Shown: positions 24,283 through 36,444, numbered from the stretch's first letter. The stretch is 64,000 nucleotides of DNA from Leptospira interrogans (GCF_900156205.1 NZ_FTNA01000008.1:26018-90017), one strand, 5' to 3'. Notes: generated by a model not told the origin, from the sequence alone. Numbers and translations: made by a program.

Positions 24283-24812
24283 TGAACTTCTGTTCCCTCA
24301 AAAGTAAACTTTGTAGAATCAACACTCAACAAAGGACCTAATTCATAAATGTTTTTATATCCATAAGCTTTCAAAGAAATGAATGTGGACAAGTTAAGAG
24401 AAGCTGCGGGTGCTTTAGAAGCAAACGCTTCCGGACTTCCCGTAAAATTATTATTACAGTATATTAGGATTTTAGAATTTATCTTTGGAATTACTTTTGC
24501 GAGAGATCCCTTTGTAAATTCTGTAAATGGAAGACTGACTGCACCTTTAATATGTCTTAGCTTGTAACGAGACTCGCTGCGAGCATCTAAAAGAACTACT
24601 TCCTTATCTTGAATCATATTTAAAAATTCTTCTTCCGTGAGGCGTTTTGCCTCTCTTTCTTCTGCAGAAGAATTAACTATATTTTGAAATTTTTTGTAAT
24701 CGATTAACCGGTTCGGAATCGGGTTTCGTTTTGTCTTTACAAAGTCACTTTCCTTCGCCATTATAGTTACACAGAAACAGAAATTCAATAATAACAAACA
24801 AAATATTTTCAT
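24279..24812 (-). CDS. Exported rhodanese-domain protein
   Basis: A 177-residue protein with a signal peptide (MKIFCLLLLNFCFCVTIMA) and a rhodanese domain at about residues 60-170. VLLDARSESRYKLRHIKGAVSLPF is the family pattern, and ILIYCNNNFTGSPEAF contains the active-site Cys loop. It could transfer sulfur or bind sulfane or phosphate-like ligands in the periplasm; its substrate is unknown. It is the first gene of a pair with the LRR lipoprotein. Confidence 0.88.
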   Translation of the reverse strand: MKIFCLLLLNFCFCVTIMAKESDFVKTKRNPIPNRLIDYKKFQNIVNSSAEEREAKRLTEEEFLNMIQDKEVVLLDARSESRYKLRHIKGAVSLPFTEFTKGSLAKVIPKINSKILIYCNNNFTGSPEAFASKAPAASLNLSTFISLKAYGYKNIYELGPLLSVDSTKFTFEGTEVQ

Positions 24813-26293
24813 GAGAACCTTTTTCTTGCAGAGTATTGGCAGTTAAAATCTATTTAAATTTTTTAATCGTCAATAGTTTTTTCATGAATACAAATAAAGA
24901 CTATCATAACGTTCCTACTACTAAATTATTATCCGGACAATGGTACCAAAATAAACGGGCGATTTTTACAAAGATATAGAAGTCCTCACAAAATTGCGTC
25001 GAATCCAAAATTGTTGTTTTTTTTGAAAAAGATTTTGCATTCTAATTTTTGAAATAAACTTATTACAGTATTCTTTTCATACGTTCGAATAGTATATGTC
25101 CCAATTTGTTGGTTTTTCTGAAAAAATTCATACCCTAATTTTCCGCTTAACCAGTGTTTTATCATACTCAGTTTGATTGGATAGAAGCATTTTCAAAATA
25201 TGTAATAAATACGTTTTAAATACCCTCTCTCAATTCTCAGACGTCATTTGCCATTTCCGGATTCACTCTTCGTCAAAATTTTTAGAACTTCTTTTTAATT
25301 TTTTTTATGTTCTATAATATATTTTTAATTTTTATAGAAATTACTTAAAATCAAAGTTCTTATCGTTTTTGTTTGCGAGATCACAGAGTTTCAAAATGAA
25401 AAATAAAAATAAGCTTTTGCGAATTATATCCATTTGTGTATATTAACGCGTATTAGGTGTGAGTAAGAATTTTCTAAAAGTAGTAGCTCCTACAATTTTA
25501 GAATTGGTTTGCAAAGTTGTGATTTGTAGCAGTTCTTACGTCATTTTACAGATAAACCTAAATTTTGTGGTAGTTCCCACATTTAAAGAATCGATCTGTA
25601 AAGTTCAGATTTCAACTTTTTTCAGAATCATGAGTTTCTTACACCGAACACACGTTATATTACAATGATTCAATTGATTCAAAACTAAATATTACGTCTC
25701 TTTAGATAATCAATAATAGTATATTTTTATTATATTATTGACCCTTAAAATCCGATTATTCTATAATAAAACGCTTTTGCGAACCTGTTTCTCCCGATTT
25801 TACACGGGACTTTCGCACCCAAACGTATACGCTTCGTTTGGCGATTGAATGGTTTCGCTTAGTGTTTATCTGCATGGCACATACAGGTTCGCAATTATTA
25901 TATGTATAGAAAAAGCAATGAGTCTTTTTTCCCATACATTTTTGCGAGTCTTTAAAGCCGCTGTTTCTTCCTTTGTTCGCAAAGGAAACGGGAAGTAGAA
26001 CTCACAACCTAAGAAATATTTTTTATGTCCGATTCGTAAAACCAGTTTGATTTTTTTAATTGTAAACTACTTATGAGATTGAATATTCTAAATTTTAAAT
26101 GAAGGTATGAAATTTCTCACAAATCCACTTAACATTTCTACGGTTTACTACTTTTTCACTTCTATAATTTTTTGTATAAGTTTTACATTCCATTAAAAAA
26201 AATGAGTCTTTATAAAACGTTATTTAAATATAAATAACCACTGTTTATCGTTAGACGACACTTAAATATAAGAAAACTCTTAATATAAAACCT
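24813..26293. other. Long intergenic region with R5 and R3 pieces and a structured element
   Basis: No gene is seen in 1480 bp. The right half of an R5 element is at about 25025-25097 (TATTCTTTTCATACGTTCGA). An R3 copy lies at about 25455-25672 and explains the open frame there. A GC-richer segment with nested inverted repeats follows at 25777-25987. Confidence 0.6.
25777..25987. other. Candidate structured RNA or cruciform element
   Basis: An outer 12-bp perfect inverted repeat (TTGCGAACCTGT at 25777-25788 and ACAGGTTCGCAA at 25883-25894) encloses 94 bases. Inside are further hairpins: CCCG / CGGG near 25794 and CCAAACG / CGTTTGG near 25818-25840. A separate hairpin with an 8-bp stem and TTCG loop (TTCCTTTG / CAAAGGAA) lies at 25968-25987. 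The segment is richer in GC than its flanks and has no coding potential that I can support. Confidence 0.4.
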
Positions 26294-27196
26294 ATGAAAT
26301 ATATTCTTTCATCCATTGGATTCGTATTATTTTTGATTGGAAATAATTTAATTTCTGCAGAAATAGAATCTTGTTTTACTTCTTATCCAGAAGTGGTAGT
26401 AAGAGATTCTCCTAACACATCCGGAAAAAAAGTTCGTATTATTAAACAATCCATTCCTTTAAAAATTTTAGAAAGAACTTCTACTTTAGAAGAAATTAAA
26501 ATAAGAAATCGTAAAGTTCAAAGCAATTGGGTAAAAATATCCGACGGATGGATCTTCGGCGGTTTAATACAATGTATACCCAAGATATTTTTTGCTCATC
26601 CAATTTCCTATCACGAAGAAGAATTACCATTTTCTCCATCGGATTCAACCAATTGGATTGCAATTTACTTACAACAAGAAAGTTATCTTAGAAAACAAAT
26701 CTCAATCGATCTAAAAAGGGAACACGACACAGTAGTAGACCAAAATGAAAATATTAAAACAGGTTATAAGGTAAATGTAATAAATAATCCAATCGTGCTT
26801 ATCAAAGGAATTACTTTCAAAAAAGGTAATTTCCCAGCTATTACTAAAAAAGTTCCGTTAGAATTAGAATTTGGCAAATCCTATCATTTTAACTTTGAAA
26901 AGGACAATTACAGGATTACTTCTAAAGGTAAACCGGTCCAATCCTCCGGAATAAACGGCTATCAATTAATCCTTCACAAAAACAACGAAGAGATGATCAT
27001 TGATTCACGCGTTTACAGAACCGAAAAACCTATTTTAGTTTTTGCAGGAGATATTGACGGAGACGGGGAGTTAGATTTTATTTTTGACTTAAAAGATCAT
27101 TATAACGTTTCCAACGAACATTTATATATTTCATCCGAAAAAATAAACGACTTTTTTATAGTTCCGGTTGCTGCCAATTGGAATACAGGGTGTTAG
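26294..27196 (+). CDS. Exported SH3-like domain protein
   Basis: A 300-residue protein with a signal peptide (about 1-22, ending ISA). Residues about 27-95 resemble a bacterial SH3 domain (VVVRDSPNTSGKKVRIIKQS, SNWVKISDGWIFGGLI), which in other proteins binds cell-wall peptides. The rest is a beta-rich domain of unknown type. Near the C-terminus, AGDIDGDGELDFIFDL matches an FG-GAP or EF-hand-like calcium loop. It stands alone, and the start at 26294 follows directly from the signal peptide. A periplasmic location is probable; function is unknown. Confidence 0.82.
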   Translation: MKYILSSIGFVLFLIGNNLISAEIESCFTSYPEVVVRDSPNTSGKKVRIIKQSIPLKILERTSTLEEIKIRNRKVQSNWVKISDGWIFGGLIQCIPKIFFAHPISYHEEELPFSPSDSTNWIAIYLQQESYLRKQISIDLKREHDTVVDQNENIKTGYKVNVINNPIVLIKGITFKKGNFPAITKKVPLELEFGKSYHFNFEKDNYRITSKGKPVQSSGINGYQLILHKNNEEMIIDSRVYRTEKPILVFAGDIDGDGELDFIFDLKDHYNVSNEHLYISSEKINDFFIVPVAANWNTGC

Positions 27197-27427
27197 ATGT
27201 CAAATACATAGAAAACAAAATGGTAAAAACTAAATTTTCTAAAAATATCAATCTAAGAATATTATAATTCTCTAAAATATCGATCTATGATCGTTTTCCA
27301 AAGGAGAACAGAAACACTTGCGGTTTACCGTCTTCAACCTTTTAACATAAGAAAGTTTTTTACAGAAAATTAGACTACAAAATGATTCTCTCTTTATTTA
27401 ACTAATGTGAGTTTGGTGTAAAAATTT

Positions 27428-27892
27428 TTATTTCGAAAATTTTTCCAGTAGTTTTGTAATTAATTCGTTTAAACTCTTTTCGACGTGATCCCAGGATTTT
27501 TTATTCATAGGCTCTAAAGGCATTTTTTTATCGAGTTGTTTGTATCGATCAAAACTATCTCTTGCATATTCTAGATATTTTTTAGGATCGATTCCTAATT
27601 TTTCCAACGGACCCTCGTTTTTAATATAAATAGAGGCCAATTTTTCAACGTATTCGTCCTGTAAAAAATAGTATCGAATGTCTAGTTTAACGTCTTCTAT
27701 GGCTTTATAAATTTTAGAAGTTTGAGGTTCTTTTTTTTCTGTTGAAGATTTTTCGGGAACATTTTCAGAAACAGAAGTCTGAGGTTTTTCATTACTCTGA
27801 GATTGTCCAGAAGAAGAATTCCTCTTCAACATCTTTTCCAATTTCTCACGTTTTAAAATATCGAATAAAGCGCTTTTCTTATTTTGAGCCAC
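27428..27892 (-). CDS. Conserved leptospiral-type hypothetical protein
   Basis: A 154-residue soluble protein that I cannot assign. Residues 1-65 are polar and low-complexity (Ser, Gln, Glu, Lys), and 70-154 are helical with a regular charged pattern (YFLQDEYVEKLASIYIKNEG, YLEYARDSFDRYKQLDKKMP). There is no signal peptide or membrane segment. It may be a small adaptor. The gene is convergent with the SH3-like gene. Confidence 0.7.
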   Translation of the reverse strand: MAQNKKSALFDILKREKLEKMLKRNSSSGQSQSNEKPQTSVSENVPEKSSTEKKEPQTSKIYKAIEDVKLDIRYYFLQDEYVEKLASIYIKNEGPLEKLGIDPKKYLEYARDSFDRYKQLDKKMPLEPMNKKSWDHVEKSLNELITKLLEKFSK

Positions 27893-28096
27893 AATTACAC
27901 CCTAGCTTTAAATTCATCTTTCAATTTTCTTATCGGAAGGTATAAGTATACCCACGATTACTATTATTTTATAAGACGAATTTTCAGGGAAAAAACCATT
28001 TTTCATCCCAATCTAAAAAAAGATTCACATTTCTTAAGTGTACATTTATAACCAAGGATCATTGAAATAGAAAAGTTAGAACTTAGAAATGGTAAG

Positions 28097-29076
<980 letters not shown>

Positions 29077-29105
29077 TTGTGGTCAGAGAGTCAAGCAAGG
29101 CTAAT

Positions 29106-29155
29106 CCGGGGCAAATTTGCCCCGGGTTTCCACATTCTCCGGGAGAAGGAGAATG
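29106..29155. promoter_or_regulatory. GC-rich palindrome and hairpin between rhomboid gene and mtnA
   Basis: A perfect 20-bp palindrome (CCGGGGCAAA then its complement, 29106-29125) is followed by an 8-bp-stem hairpin, CATTCTCC (29133-29140) and GGAGAATG (29148-29155). Both lie in the 161-bp gap between divergent genes and stand out in AT-rich DNA. They could be a regulator site or mRNA leader structure. Confidence 0.5.
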
Positions 29156-29190
29156 ATTTTTCAATCACATTCTTTAAATCGAAAAATCGT

Positions 29191-30315
<1,125 letters not shown>

Positions 30316-31477
30316 GTTTTGTATTTACTCTTTTATAAAAATCCAGCAAATCGAACTTATGTTCCTCTGTAAAATTTCAGAATTTTACTGCAACAAAAGA
30401 CAATTTGATTTTTTATATTATAATATTTTACTTTTTTAAAACAACCAAACGTATAATCTTGTTACAAAAATAATCAACAACAATGATTTTTTTTGATCGA
30501 AAAGCTTAACTCAAATCTTCTCAGAATACATTCAAAAACTCTAAAATTCAAAAACGGTAAACCAATATTACTTTTAGAAAGTCGCCATACTTGATATTCT
30601 CTGTTCCCAATTCTTTAATCGGCTTGGATGATAATTCTTTTGATTTTAGAAAGGTTTATCCAATAAATAACGTGAACTCGATTTAAGAATATTTTATAAA
30701 AATCTGATTTTTCCATAAAAATGGATGTAGGAACTTTTACTTTTAGAATTTGTTCCTAAAATCGTAATTTGCGGGAGTTCCCACATTTCAGGAATCAAGA
30801 TCACAACTTTTTTAGAAAAGTTACTTACGCTGAACTCACACTAACTAAATGTTTTAGATAGTCGTTCCTGAAAAAATGGAAAAACTCAAATTTTGAGGCT
30901 AAAAAAAGGAGATCTAAAGGATTTCAAAAAATTTGAGCTTTCTCTCAATTTAATTTTCACCGTGTTTTCTATAATTTTTTGATACTTTCCGGTGATTTTG
31001 TTTCTTACTATTTGTTCTTGGATGGCGTTTTGTTTATGTTATACGACATTTGAAGCCTTTTTACGTCCCCTTTACTATTTTGGAGAAGTTTCATTTAAAA
31101 ATCTAATTCTTTCCGATATTTGTGGGGTTGGTTATGGCTCTCAAACTCAGCGTCTCACTCTCCACGGATCGTTCGACAGATCGCGTTAACTCAGCAAAAC
31201 GCTTTCCTATGGGTCCGCGTTTGGAACTCAGCAGAACGCTCTCTACGGATCGCGTTTGGAACTCAGCAGAACGCTTTCCTATGGGTCGCGTTCTAGATTA
31301 AAACTTAAGGCGAAGTATCATATTACGTTTCTTTCATACAATTTATTAACTGAAGCCGAAAACGCAGCCGGATTCATCCAAGCCTTCTTACTCTGAATTT
31401 ACGTTATTGAAGTGTAAACAATTTGTATTTTATAATTCTGAGTAGTTGATCTTAAGTTTTATTCAATTAGAAGAAAA
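30316..31477. repeat. Intergenic region with R3 piece and R4 tandem array
   Basis: No gene is supported in 1160 bp. An R3 piece lies at about 30715-30845 (TTGCGGGAGTTCCCACATTTC). A tandem array of 35-44-bp units lies at 31144-31297, followed by R4 sequence to about 31420 (TACAATTTATTAACTGAAGC). Confidence 0.6.
31144..31297 (+). repeat. Tandem array of about four 35-44-bp R4 units
   Basis: Units begin ACTCAGC and continue with AGAACGCT, then CTATGGGTC or CTACGGATC and CGCGTTTGGA. Three closely similar units cover 31189-31225, 31226-31260 and 31261-31297, and a degenerate one precedes them at 31144-31188. Related single units occur near 5420-5530, 20085-20215 and 59390-59520. Confidence 0.75.
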
Positions 31478-32977
31478 TTATTTCGTTTGAAGAGCGACCA
31501 TAATCGCTTTTTCCTGACCTGGTTCAAATACCATCATAAAAGAAGACTGAAACTTAGTGATCTTTTCTATCTGCCGTCTATAATGAATTACGGCTCCAGG
31601 ATACGCTCCTTTTTGAACCGCAAGTCTTACGGCACCCGGGTTAAAACGAGAACTTTTCAGACTGTCTTGTTTGAATTTTAGCATATTCAAAATCTTTAAT
31701 TTTTTGTTATAATCTTCAAAAACAACTTTAAAAGCGATCTTTTTATCTTCGGGGAGATTTCCTCTGAAACGTTGAACCATGTGTTTGATCTGTTGGATCT
31801 TAGGGAGAATTTTTTCCATTTCTTTTTCTCCCATTTGAATCTTTCTACTGATTTCTTGAAAAGAACGGTCGTTCTTAAAATGAAATCCCAATTCCACAGT
31901 AACATCCAATTCCGCACTGGAACCTAAAGAAACGACCGAAATACCTTCGTTGGTTCTGATTTTACTCGAAACCAGGTTACCATTCTGTCCGTTCAAAATG
32001 ATAGAACCTAAGGTATCAATCGTAGAATTTAAAATCGCACCTTCTACGATTATATCCCCTTCCGTTTCCAAGTAAGAGTTTTCTATAAACTTAGTCTGAA
32101 TTCGTCCAGTAACCAAAATGATTTCAGTACCCGAACCCTTGATTCCTCCGTGAACAATTAGATCCTGTCCTACCTTGATCTGATTACTTTCTAAATTTCC
32201 ATAAACTACAAGCGAACCAGTACATTCAACAACGGAACCAGGCTCTACATCACCCCGAACGATTACGTTTCCATCAAATTGAATGTTTCCTGTAGAAAGT
32301 CCTACATTTCCAGCGATCTGCAACTCAGGAGATACGGTGATAGACACTTCCGTAGCAAAGATAACTCCGTTACTCGAAGCAAAATACTCCTGAAGATTTT
32401 TACCTTCTTCTATAACGTTTCTTTCTTCGATATGATTCCCAACTACAAGTTTCGGTTTTTTAATCGAAGGTGCCGGAATGATATTTCCAAATACGTCAAA
32501 ACCTGGAATTCCAGGGATCCCTTCAAATTTAGTAGCAAGTTTTTCACCTACTTTCACATTAATATAACGATCTATATTTCTAAAATCGGCCCTACCATCT
32601 TCCAGCAACTTGACTCGCTTAGACATTGGATGATAAAAACGAACCCAGCCGTTTTCTCCGGGAACAGGAGCCACACCCTTTGCAACCTCCATTTTAATCG
32701 GAGTAAAATCCCCCTTTTGCGCCGCTCTCTCTAATAAATTTAAAATTTTTCGAATCTCATCCGTTAAAACCCGATCCCTATGAATTCCCCAATCTTGGAT
32801 AACACCCCAAAGTTTATCTTTGGATAAGATCGTCCCTTTTAGATTATAAGGTCTGACGGTAATCGTTGCGGAAAGTTGATCCGTGGATACTACAATCGTA
32901 ATCGCGGATTCAATAGAAACAGGAGAAATTTGAGATTCTGGTGTAGGCGTATTCATAGGCTCTTCGTTCGCATTCAT
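31478..32977 (-). CDS. FapA-family (DUF342) protein
   Basis: A 499-residue protein of the FapA/DUF342 family. The N-terminal 200 residues hold the family's regulatory part (GEKLATKFEGIPGIPGFDVFGN is characteristic). Residues 200-370 form a right-handed beta-helix of short polar-bactofilin-like repeats (NIQFDGNVIVRGDVEPGSVVECTG, VVYGNLESNQIKVG, LIVHGGIKG). The C-terminal 120 residues are coiled coil. Members are linked to polymer or envelope-associated regulation, but the exact activity is not settled. It has no clear operon partner; the next gene upstream is on the same strand 293 bp away. Confidence 0.9.
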   Translation of the reverse strand: MNANEEPMNTPTPESQISPVSIESAITIVVSTDQLSATITVRPYNLKGTILSKDKLWGVIQDWGIHRDRVLTDEIRKILNLLERAAQKGDFTPIKMEVAKGVAPVPGENGWVRFYHPMSKRVKLLEDGRADFRNIDRYINVKVGEKLATKFEGIPGIPGFDVFGNIIPAPSIKKPKLVVGNHIEERNVIEEGKNLQEYFASSNGVIFATEVSITVSPELQIAGNVGLSTGNIQFDGNVIVRGDVEPGSVVECTGSLVVYGNLESNQIKVGQDLIVHGGIKGSGTEIILVTGRIQTKFIENSYLETEGDIIVEGAILNSTIDTLGSIILNGQNGNLVSSKIRTNEGISVVSLGSSAELDVTVELGFHFKNDRSFQEISRKIQMGEKEMEKILPKIQQIKHMVQRFRGNLPEDKKIAFKVVFEDYNKKLKILNMLKFKQDSLKSSRFNPGAVRLAVQKGAYPGAVIHYRRQIEKITKFQSSFMMVFEPGQEKAIMVALQTK

Positions 32978-33270
32978 TGTATGTCAATCTTTCAGTCATA
33001 AAACTAAGTCTCTTATTTCTCGAGAAATCGGAAACCCAAATGTAATATATATTGTTCCGTTGAAATGAAACTTATTTTTTACTTATATACCTGTCCCAAA
33101 ACTGAAATTTTATACTAAAAAAAGAAACCCACTTAAGAAACAACAAACTTCATTTCTGTTTTATACTTAAAATTTTATCACTTTTCCAAGAGAAAACGGA
33201 CTGAAAAAAAAGAAGAATCCAAAATTGGAATTAACTAAGCTAAGACGAAAAACGATCTAAAAATCCACAT

Positions 33271-34386
33271 TCAAAAGAGAAGATTTACTGAATTTAAATA
33301 CTCTCCCCAAAACTTAGCCATAGGTAAAATTTCGTTTAGACCCGAATAAAACGGTCTGTGATCCCCATGCGTAAGTAGACTCGTTTCTAAAAAAGAAACC
33401 TTTTGATTTCCATTTTTCAAAAGTAAGTTTCTAAGATCTTTGGATTCTTGGGGAGAAATCACTGGATCATCGTCTCCGTGAAGTAAAAAACAAGGTCTGT
33501 AAAAATGATCCGTAAAAAATGCTGGAGAAGTTTCTTTTGCAAACGTTTCCGGAACAATAGATTTAATTTCAAGCGCCAATTGATTTCTAAAATCAGAACT
33601 TTCTAAAAACCTTTTTAAGAAATTCTTATCTTCTTCATTCAAATTTAAAAACACTTTAGGACCTTGAACCGAATCTTCTTTTCTAGAAAGCCCATTGTCC
33701 AAAGCAGATTCTAAAAAATATTTTTTTAAACCTTCTGGCTCAGAACGAATCAGATGAATATAGTTATACATCATCACGTTCACGGCATAACTTTCGATTT
33801 CATAATTTTTTAATACGAAAGGTAATGTTTTTACGAAATCAGAATAACTTCCGATCAAAAGCGCTGAGTTTAAAACTTTTTGGCATTCAGAATCCGCCAA
33901 AGCGACAAATCCCATTCCAGCAGAAAAACTTGCGGAAATATAAGAGACCGGACATTTTTCTAAAGCGTGAATTTTAAGAAACGAAGCTCTTATATTGGAA
34001 ATCGTTTCGGAACGAATCAAAAGATTTTTTACTTCTGTAAGTTCTGGAAGATAAACCCTAAATCCTCGATTGGCTAAATTATTTCCCAAAGCTAAAATTC
34101 GAACATCGTCGATTCCTTTAAAACTCATTCCGTGTTGTAGATAAATCACTGGTTTTTTAGAGTTTCCTGGATTTTCCAAAACCTTTGTTCTCAAAGAAAC
34201 GGAACCAGATAAATCCAAACTAATTTCGGTTATGTGTGCTTGTTTTGGAATTTTTAATCCGGAATAATCGATCAAAAATGGGAATCCGCGAATGGCGCTG
34301 AAAAAGTTCATCGGCATTGCAGATTTTAATCTTTGGTAAAAATCTCTACAAATTTTTTCATCCAATGTTTTTTTAATTGGAATCAA
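33271..34386 (-). CDS. Alpha/beta hydrolase-fold protein
   Basis: A 371-residue protein with an alpha/beta-hydrolase pattern. YLQHGMSFKGIDD is the oxyanion region, SASFSAGMG the nucleophile elbow (a Ser replaces the first Gly), LHGDDDPVISP holds the acidic residue, and LLTHGDHRPF the His. There is no signal peptide. The insert between the strand after the elbow and the acid residue is long, about 120 residues, as in lipases with a lid. It lies 30 bp downstream of a lipoprotein gene, so the two probably form an operon. The substrate is unknown. Confidence 0.85.
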   Translation of the reverse strand: MIPIKKTLDEKICRDFYQRLKSAMPMNFFSAIRGFPFLIDYSGLKIPKQAHITEISLDLSGSVSLRTKVLENPGNSKKPVIYLQHGMSFKGIDDVRILALGNNLANRGFRVYLPELTEVKNLLIRSETISNIRASFLKIHALEKCPVSYISASFSAGMGFVALADSECQKVLNSALLIGSYSDFVKTLPFVLKNYEIESYAVNVMMYNYIHLIRSEPEGLKKYFLESALDNGLSRKEDSVQGPKVFLNLNEEDKNFLKRFLESSDFRNQLALEIKSIVPETFAKETSPAFFTDHFYRPCFLLHGDDDPVISPQESKDLRNLLLKNGNQKVSFLETSLLTHGDHRPFYSGLNEILPMAKFWGEYLNSVNLLF

Positions 34387-34416
34387 TACGAATCGTTTTC
34401 AGGGATCCTCAATTTT

Positions 34417-35685
34417 TTAATTGTTAAGATCATTATACACTTCGACTTGTTCTCTCTTGTGTAAGATATCTTTGATTCTTAGATTCCAAAATTTTTCTCT
34501 ATCCGGATTTGCAACCGCGGCCTTCCGAAACCAATCGATCGCCTCTTCTAAATAACCGTTGTTTAGATAATAGTAAGCTATGTTTGCAAACGCGCCCTCG
34601 GATCGATTTCCGGATTGGGCCAAGGCGAGTTTCCAAACCTCTAACGCTTCCGGTTTTATTAAAAAGATTTCGTGGTTCTCATCGTCTCCTCTTCCAAAAT
34701 ACTGGAAGCCTTCCTCCAATAATTTCTGCACATTCGGATCAGAATCGTTTCGGATCAAATTCAGTTTCGTCTTCTTCCATTGTGGAAAGATTTTTCTTGT
34801 ATGAGAAAGACCTACGTTCTTCAAAGCCATTTTTCCCGCTCGGATTGGATCGGGACAGGCACGTTGCCCGAAATCATTATATCCTCTTTCGGTTTCAGAA
34901 ATTTCAAACGATCTTATCTTCTGGTTTTTAAAATCAACTAAATACGTTTTAATTTCCACTTGAACTTCCATCAGCCCGGTCTCCTCTTGATCTTCCTTCT
35001 CTCTAGGATAGACGGGTCTACTTAAAAGACGTTCCTCGAACTTCATGATTTCTTTATAAGAAATTTTTTCTAATTTACATTCTCCGAATTTCAGACGCGC
35101 TTCGGAAATAAATACGAAGTCTTCATTGAATAATTTTCTAAATCGAGGTATATCATTTCGAATTTCCTCAATCGAAGTATGTTCTAAAATTTTAGAAGTA
35201 GAGATTGAATTGAGATATTGAAACGAATAAAGAAAGTCAAAATTGAAATACACGGATGAAAAAAAACTTTTAGCCAATTCTCTTTCGATCGATTCTTTCG
35301 GATGAGAAGGGATTACGATGGGTCGAATATAAAACGGAATTACGTGCGGAACATGCTGTAAAAGACCTCTCAAATCCTTACCGTCGTTTGAAAATATTGG
35401 AAAATAAAGTACAGGCTGAACTTTCAAAGGTTGTAAAAGTCCGAAAAAAATAAAAGGAAGAGCTACGATCGTAGCAGCGGCATAGGCAAGTCCGAAGGCT
35501 AATCCAAATTGAACTCCCATATAAACACTAATCGCTCCATCTCCAGCCAAACCAATGCCAACTCCGGTAATATTAGTGCTCTCGTAATAATCTTTTACCC
35601 ATTTATTGACAAGTGTTCCCGTAAACGTAGCACAGTGTAATTGACAAAGAAGAAGAAAGAATATAAAAATCCTTTTTAGGTTCAT
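34417..35685 (-). CDS. Lipoprotein with C-terminal TPR motif
   Basis: A 422-residue exported protein. The signal MNLKRIFIFFLLLCQLHC ends in a loose spirochaetal lipobox. A Gly/Ala-rich hydrophobic stretch (GLAGDGAISVYMGVQFGLAFGLAYAAATIVALPFIFFGLLQ) near residues 42-85 could sit in a membrane. The middle is an unrecognised mixed domain. Near the C-terminus (about 355-410) there is a TPR-like pair of helices (GAFANIAYYYLNNGYLEEAIDWFRKAA). It is the first gene in the pair with the hydrolase. Confidence 0.82.
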   Translation of the reverse strand: MNLKRIFIFFLLLCQLHCATFTGTLVNKWVKDYYESTNITGVGIGLAGDGAISVYMGVQFGLAFGLAYAAATIVALPFIFFGLLQPLKVQPVLYFPIFSNDGKDLRGLLQHVPHVIPFYIRPIVIPSHPKESIERELAKSFFSSVYFNFDFLYSFQYLNSISTSKILEHTSIEEIRNDIPRFRKLFNEDFVFISEARLKFGECKLEKISYKEIMKFEERLLSRPVYPREKEDQEETGLMEVQVEIKTYLVDFKNQKIRSFEISETERGYNDFGQRACPDPIRAGKMALKNVGLSHTRKIFPQWKKTKLNLIRNDSDPNVQKLLEEGFQYFGRGDDENHEIFLIKPEALEVWKLALAQSGNRSEGAFANIAYYYLNNGYLEEAIDWFRKAAVANPDREKFWNLRIKDILHKREQVEVYNDLNN

Positions 35686-35908
35686 TGTGTCTACTCAAAT
35701 CTTGAGAGTGAAGCTCTCTCTTTTTTCATATAACTCTTGAAAACGATAGAAACTATCTCCGGAATAGCCCGTCACGTTACAAACCTTTGAGATGTTCTCC
35801 AAAGTCGCTGCTAACGTCAAGGCTCATCTTGTTTTTGACTTTGATTGCGTTTTTTCGGTAGGAGTAAAAATAAACATAGTAAAGTATGTAAGAAAAGGAA
35901 TCCCGAAA

Positions 35909-36097
35909 CTAAAAGCATATACAATCCTCTTGAGCTGATACGTAAAGCCAACCGATAACTACCATTCCCACTAGACCGATGTTTAACCAAAAACTGAGAT
36001 GCGAATCTTGCGCTTCTCAAATTTTAACATATAAAAAAAGCCAAGCGAACGATACGAACGCTCCCCCAAATATGAGTATTATTACTATTACTTCCAT
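35909..36097 (-). pseudogene. Broken small membrane protein
   Basis: From ATG 36097 the frame encodes a hydrophobic 26-residue segment (VIVIILIFGGAFVSFAWLFL), stops at TGA 36019-36017, then resumes in the same frame as a second hydrophobic segment (FWLNIGLVGMVVIGWLYV) up to a TAG at 35909-35911. This looks like one two-span membrane protein with a nonsense mutation. I cannot name it, and chance is not excluded. Confidence 0.3.
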
Positions 36098-36261
36098 AGT
36101 AGAACACGAAATGCGAATGAATTCTCAAAGCAATTAAATTGCTGATAACAACGAACACCTAATGTCGCAGATCCCATATGATCCCAAAAGCAACAAGAAT
36201 TCGGAAATCTGATCTTTATCCTTTTTTTATATTCTAAATTGGATTCTTTCCACTTTTTTAG

Positions 36262-36444
36262 GGAATACTTCTTGCACTTCAAATCGGAACGATGGTTTCT
36301 GCAATCGGAATATTCGCGCATTCAATCAAAGCGTTGATCGATCCTCGGGCCACTATATTCTGGTGCGTTGGAACGTTTGCTATCACCGTTATCTTTGTGT
36401 TTTTATCTTTTATATCTTCATTGTTTTTCGAGTTTCAGATTTGA
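36262..36444 (+). pseudogene. C-terminal remnant of a paralogue of the next membrane protein
   Basis: The frame reads GILLALQIGTMVSAIGIFAH then SIKALID, ending FFEFQI. It aligns with the C-terminus of the intact 36692-37345 product (LFFSFQIGLGTTAIGILGHA, IKALF, ending LEFFEFM) with about the same length after the motif. There is no ATG or conserved 5' part, and a stop lies just upstream, so this is a truncated duplicate. A second open piece overlapping in another frame runs to 36661. Confidence 0.6.

Noticed and set aside
25459..25668. 69-codon open frame on the plus strand
   Set aside because: It coincides with an R3 repeat copy (25455-25672), so it is a by-product of the repeat sequence.
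25777..25894. Possible integron attC site
   Set aside because: The outer repeat lacks the RYYYAAC/GTTRRRY core sites of attC, and no integrase or cassette-like ORFs are adjacent.
30992..31189. 65-codon frame beginning MILFLTICSWMAF
   Set aside because: Hydrophobic, but no family match, and its end runs into the R4 tandem units. At most a gene remnant.
36088..36321. 77-codon minus-strand frame
   Set aside because: It is the reverse shadow of the decayed plus-strand fragment at 36262-36444 and has a random composition.
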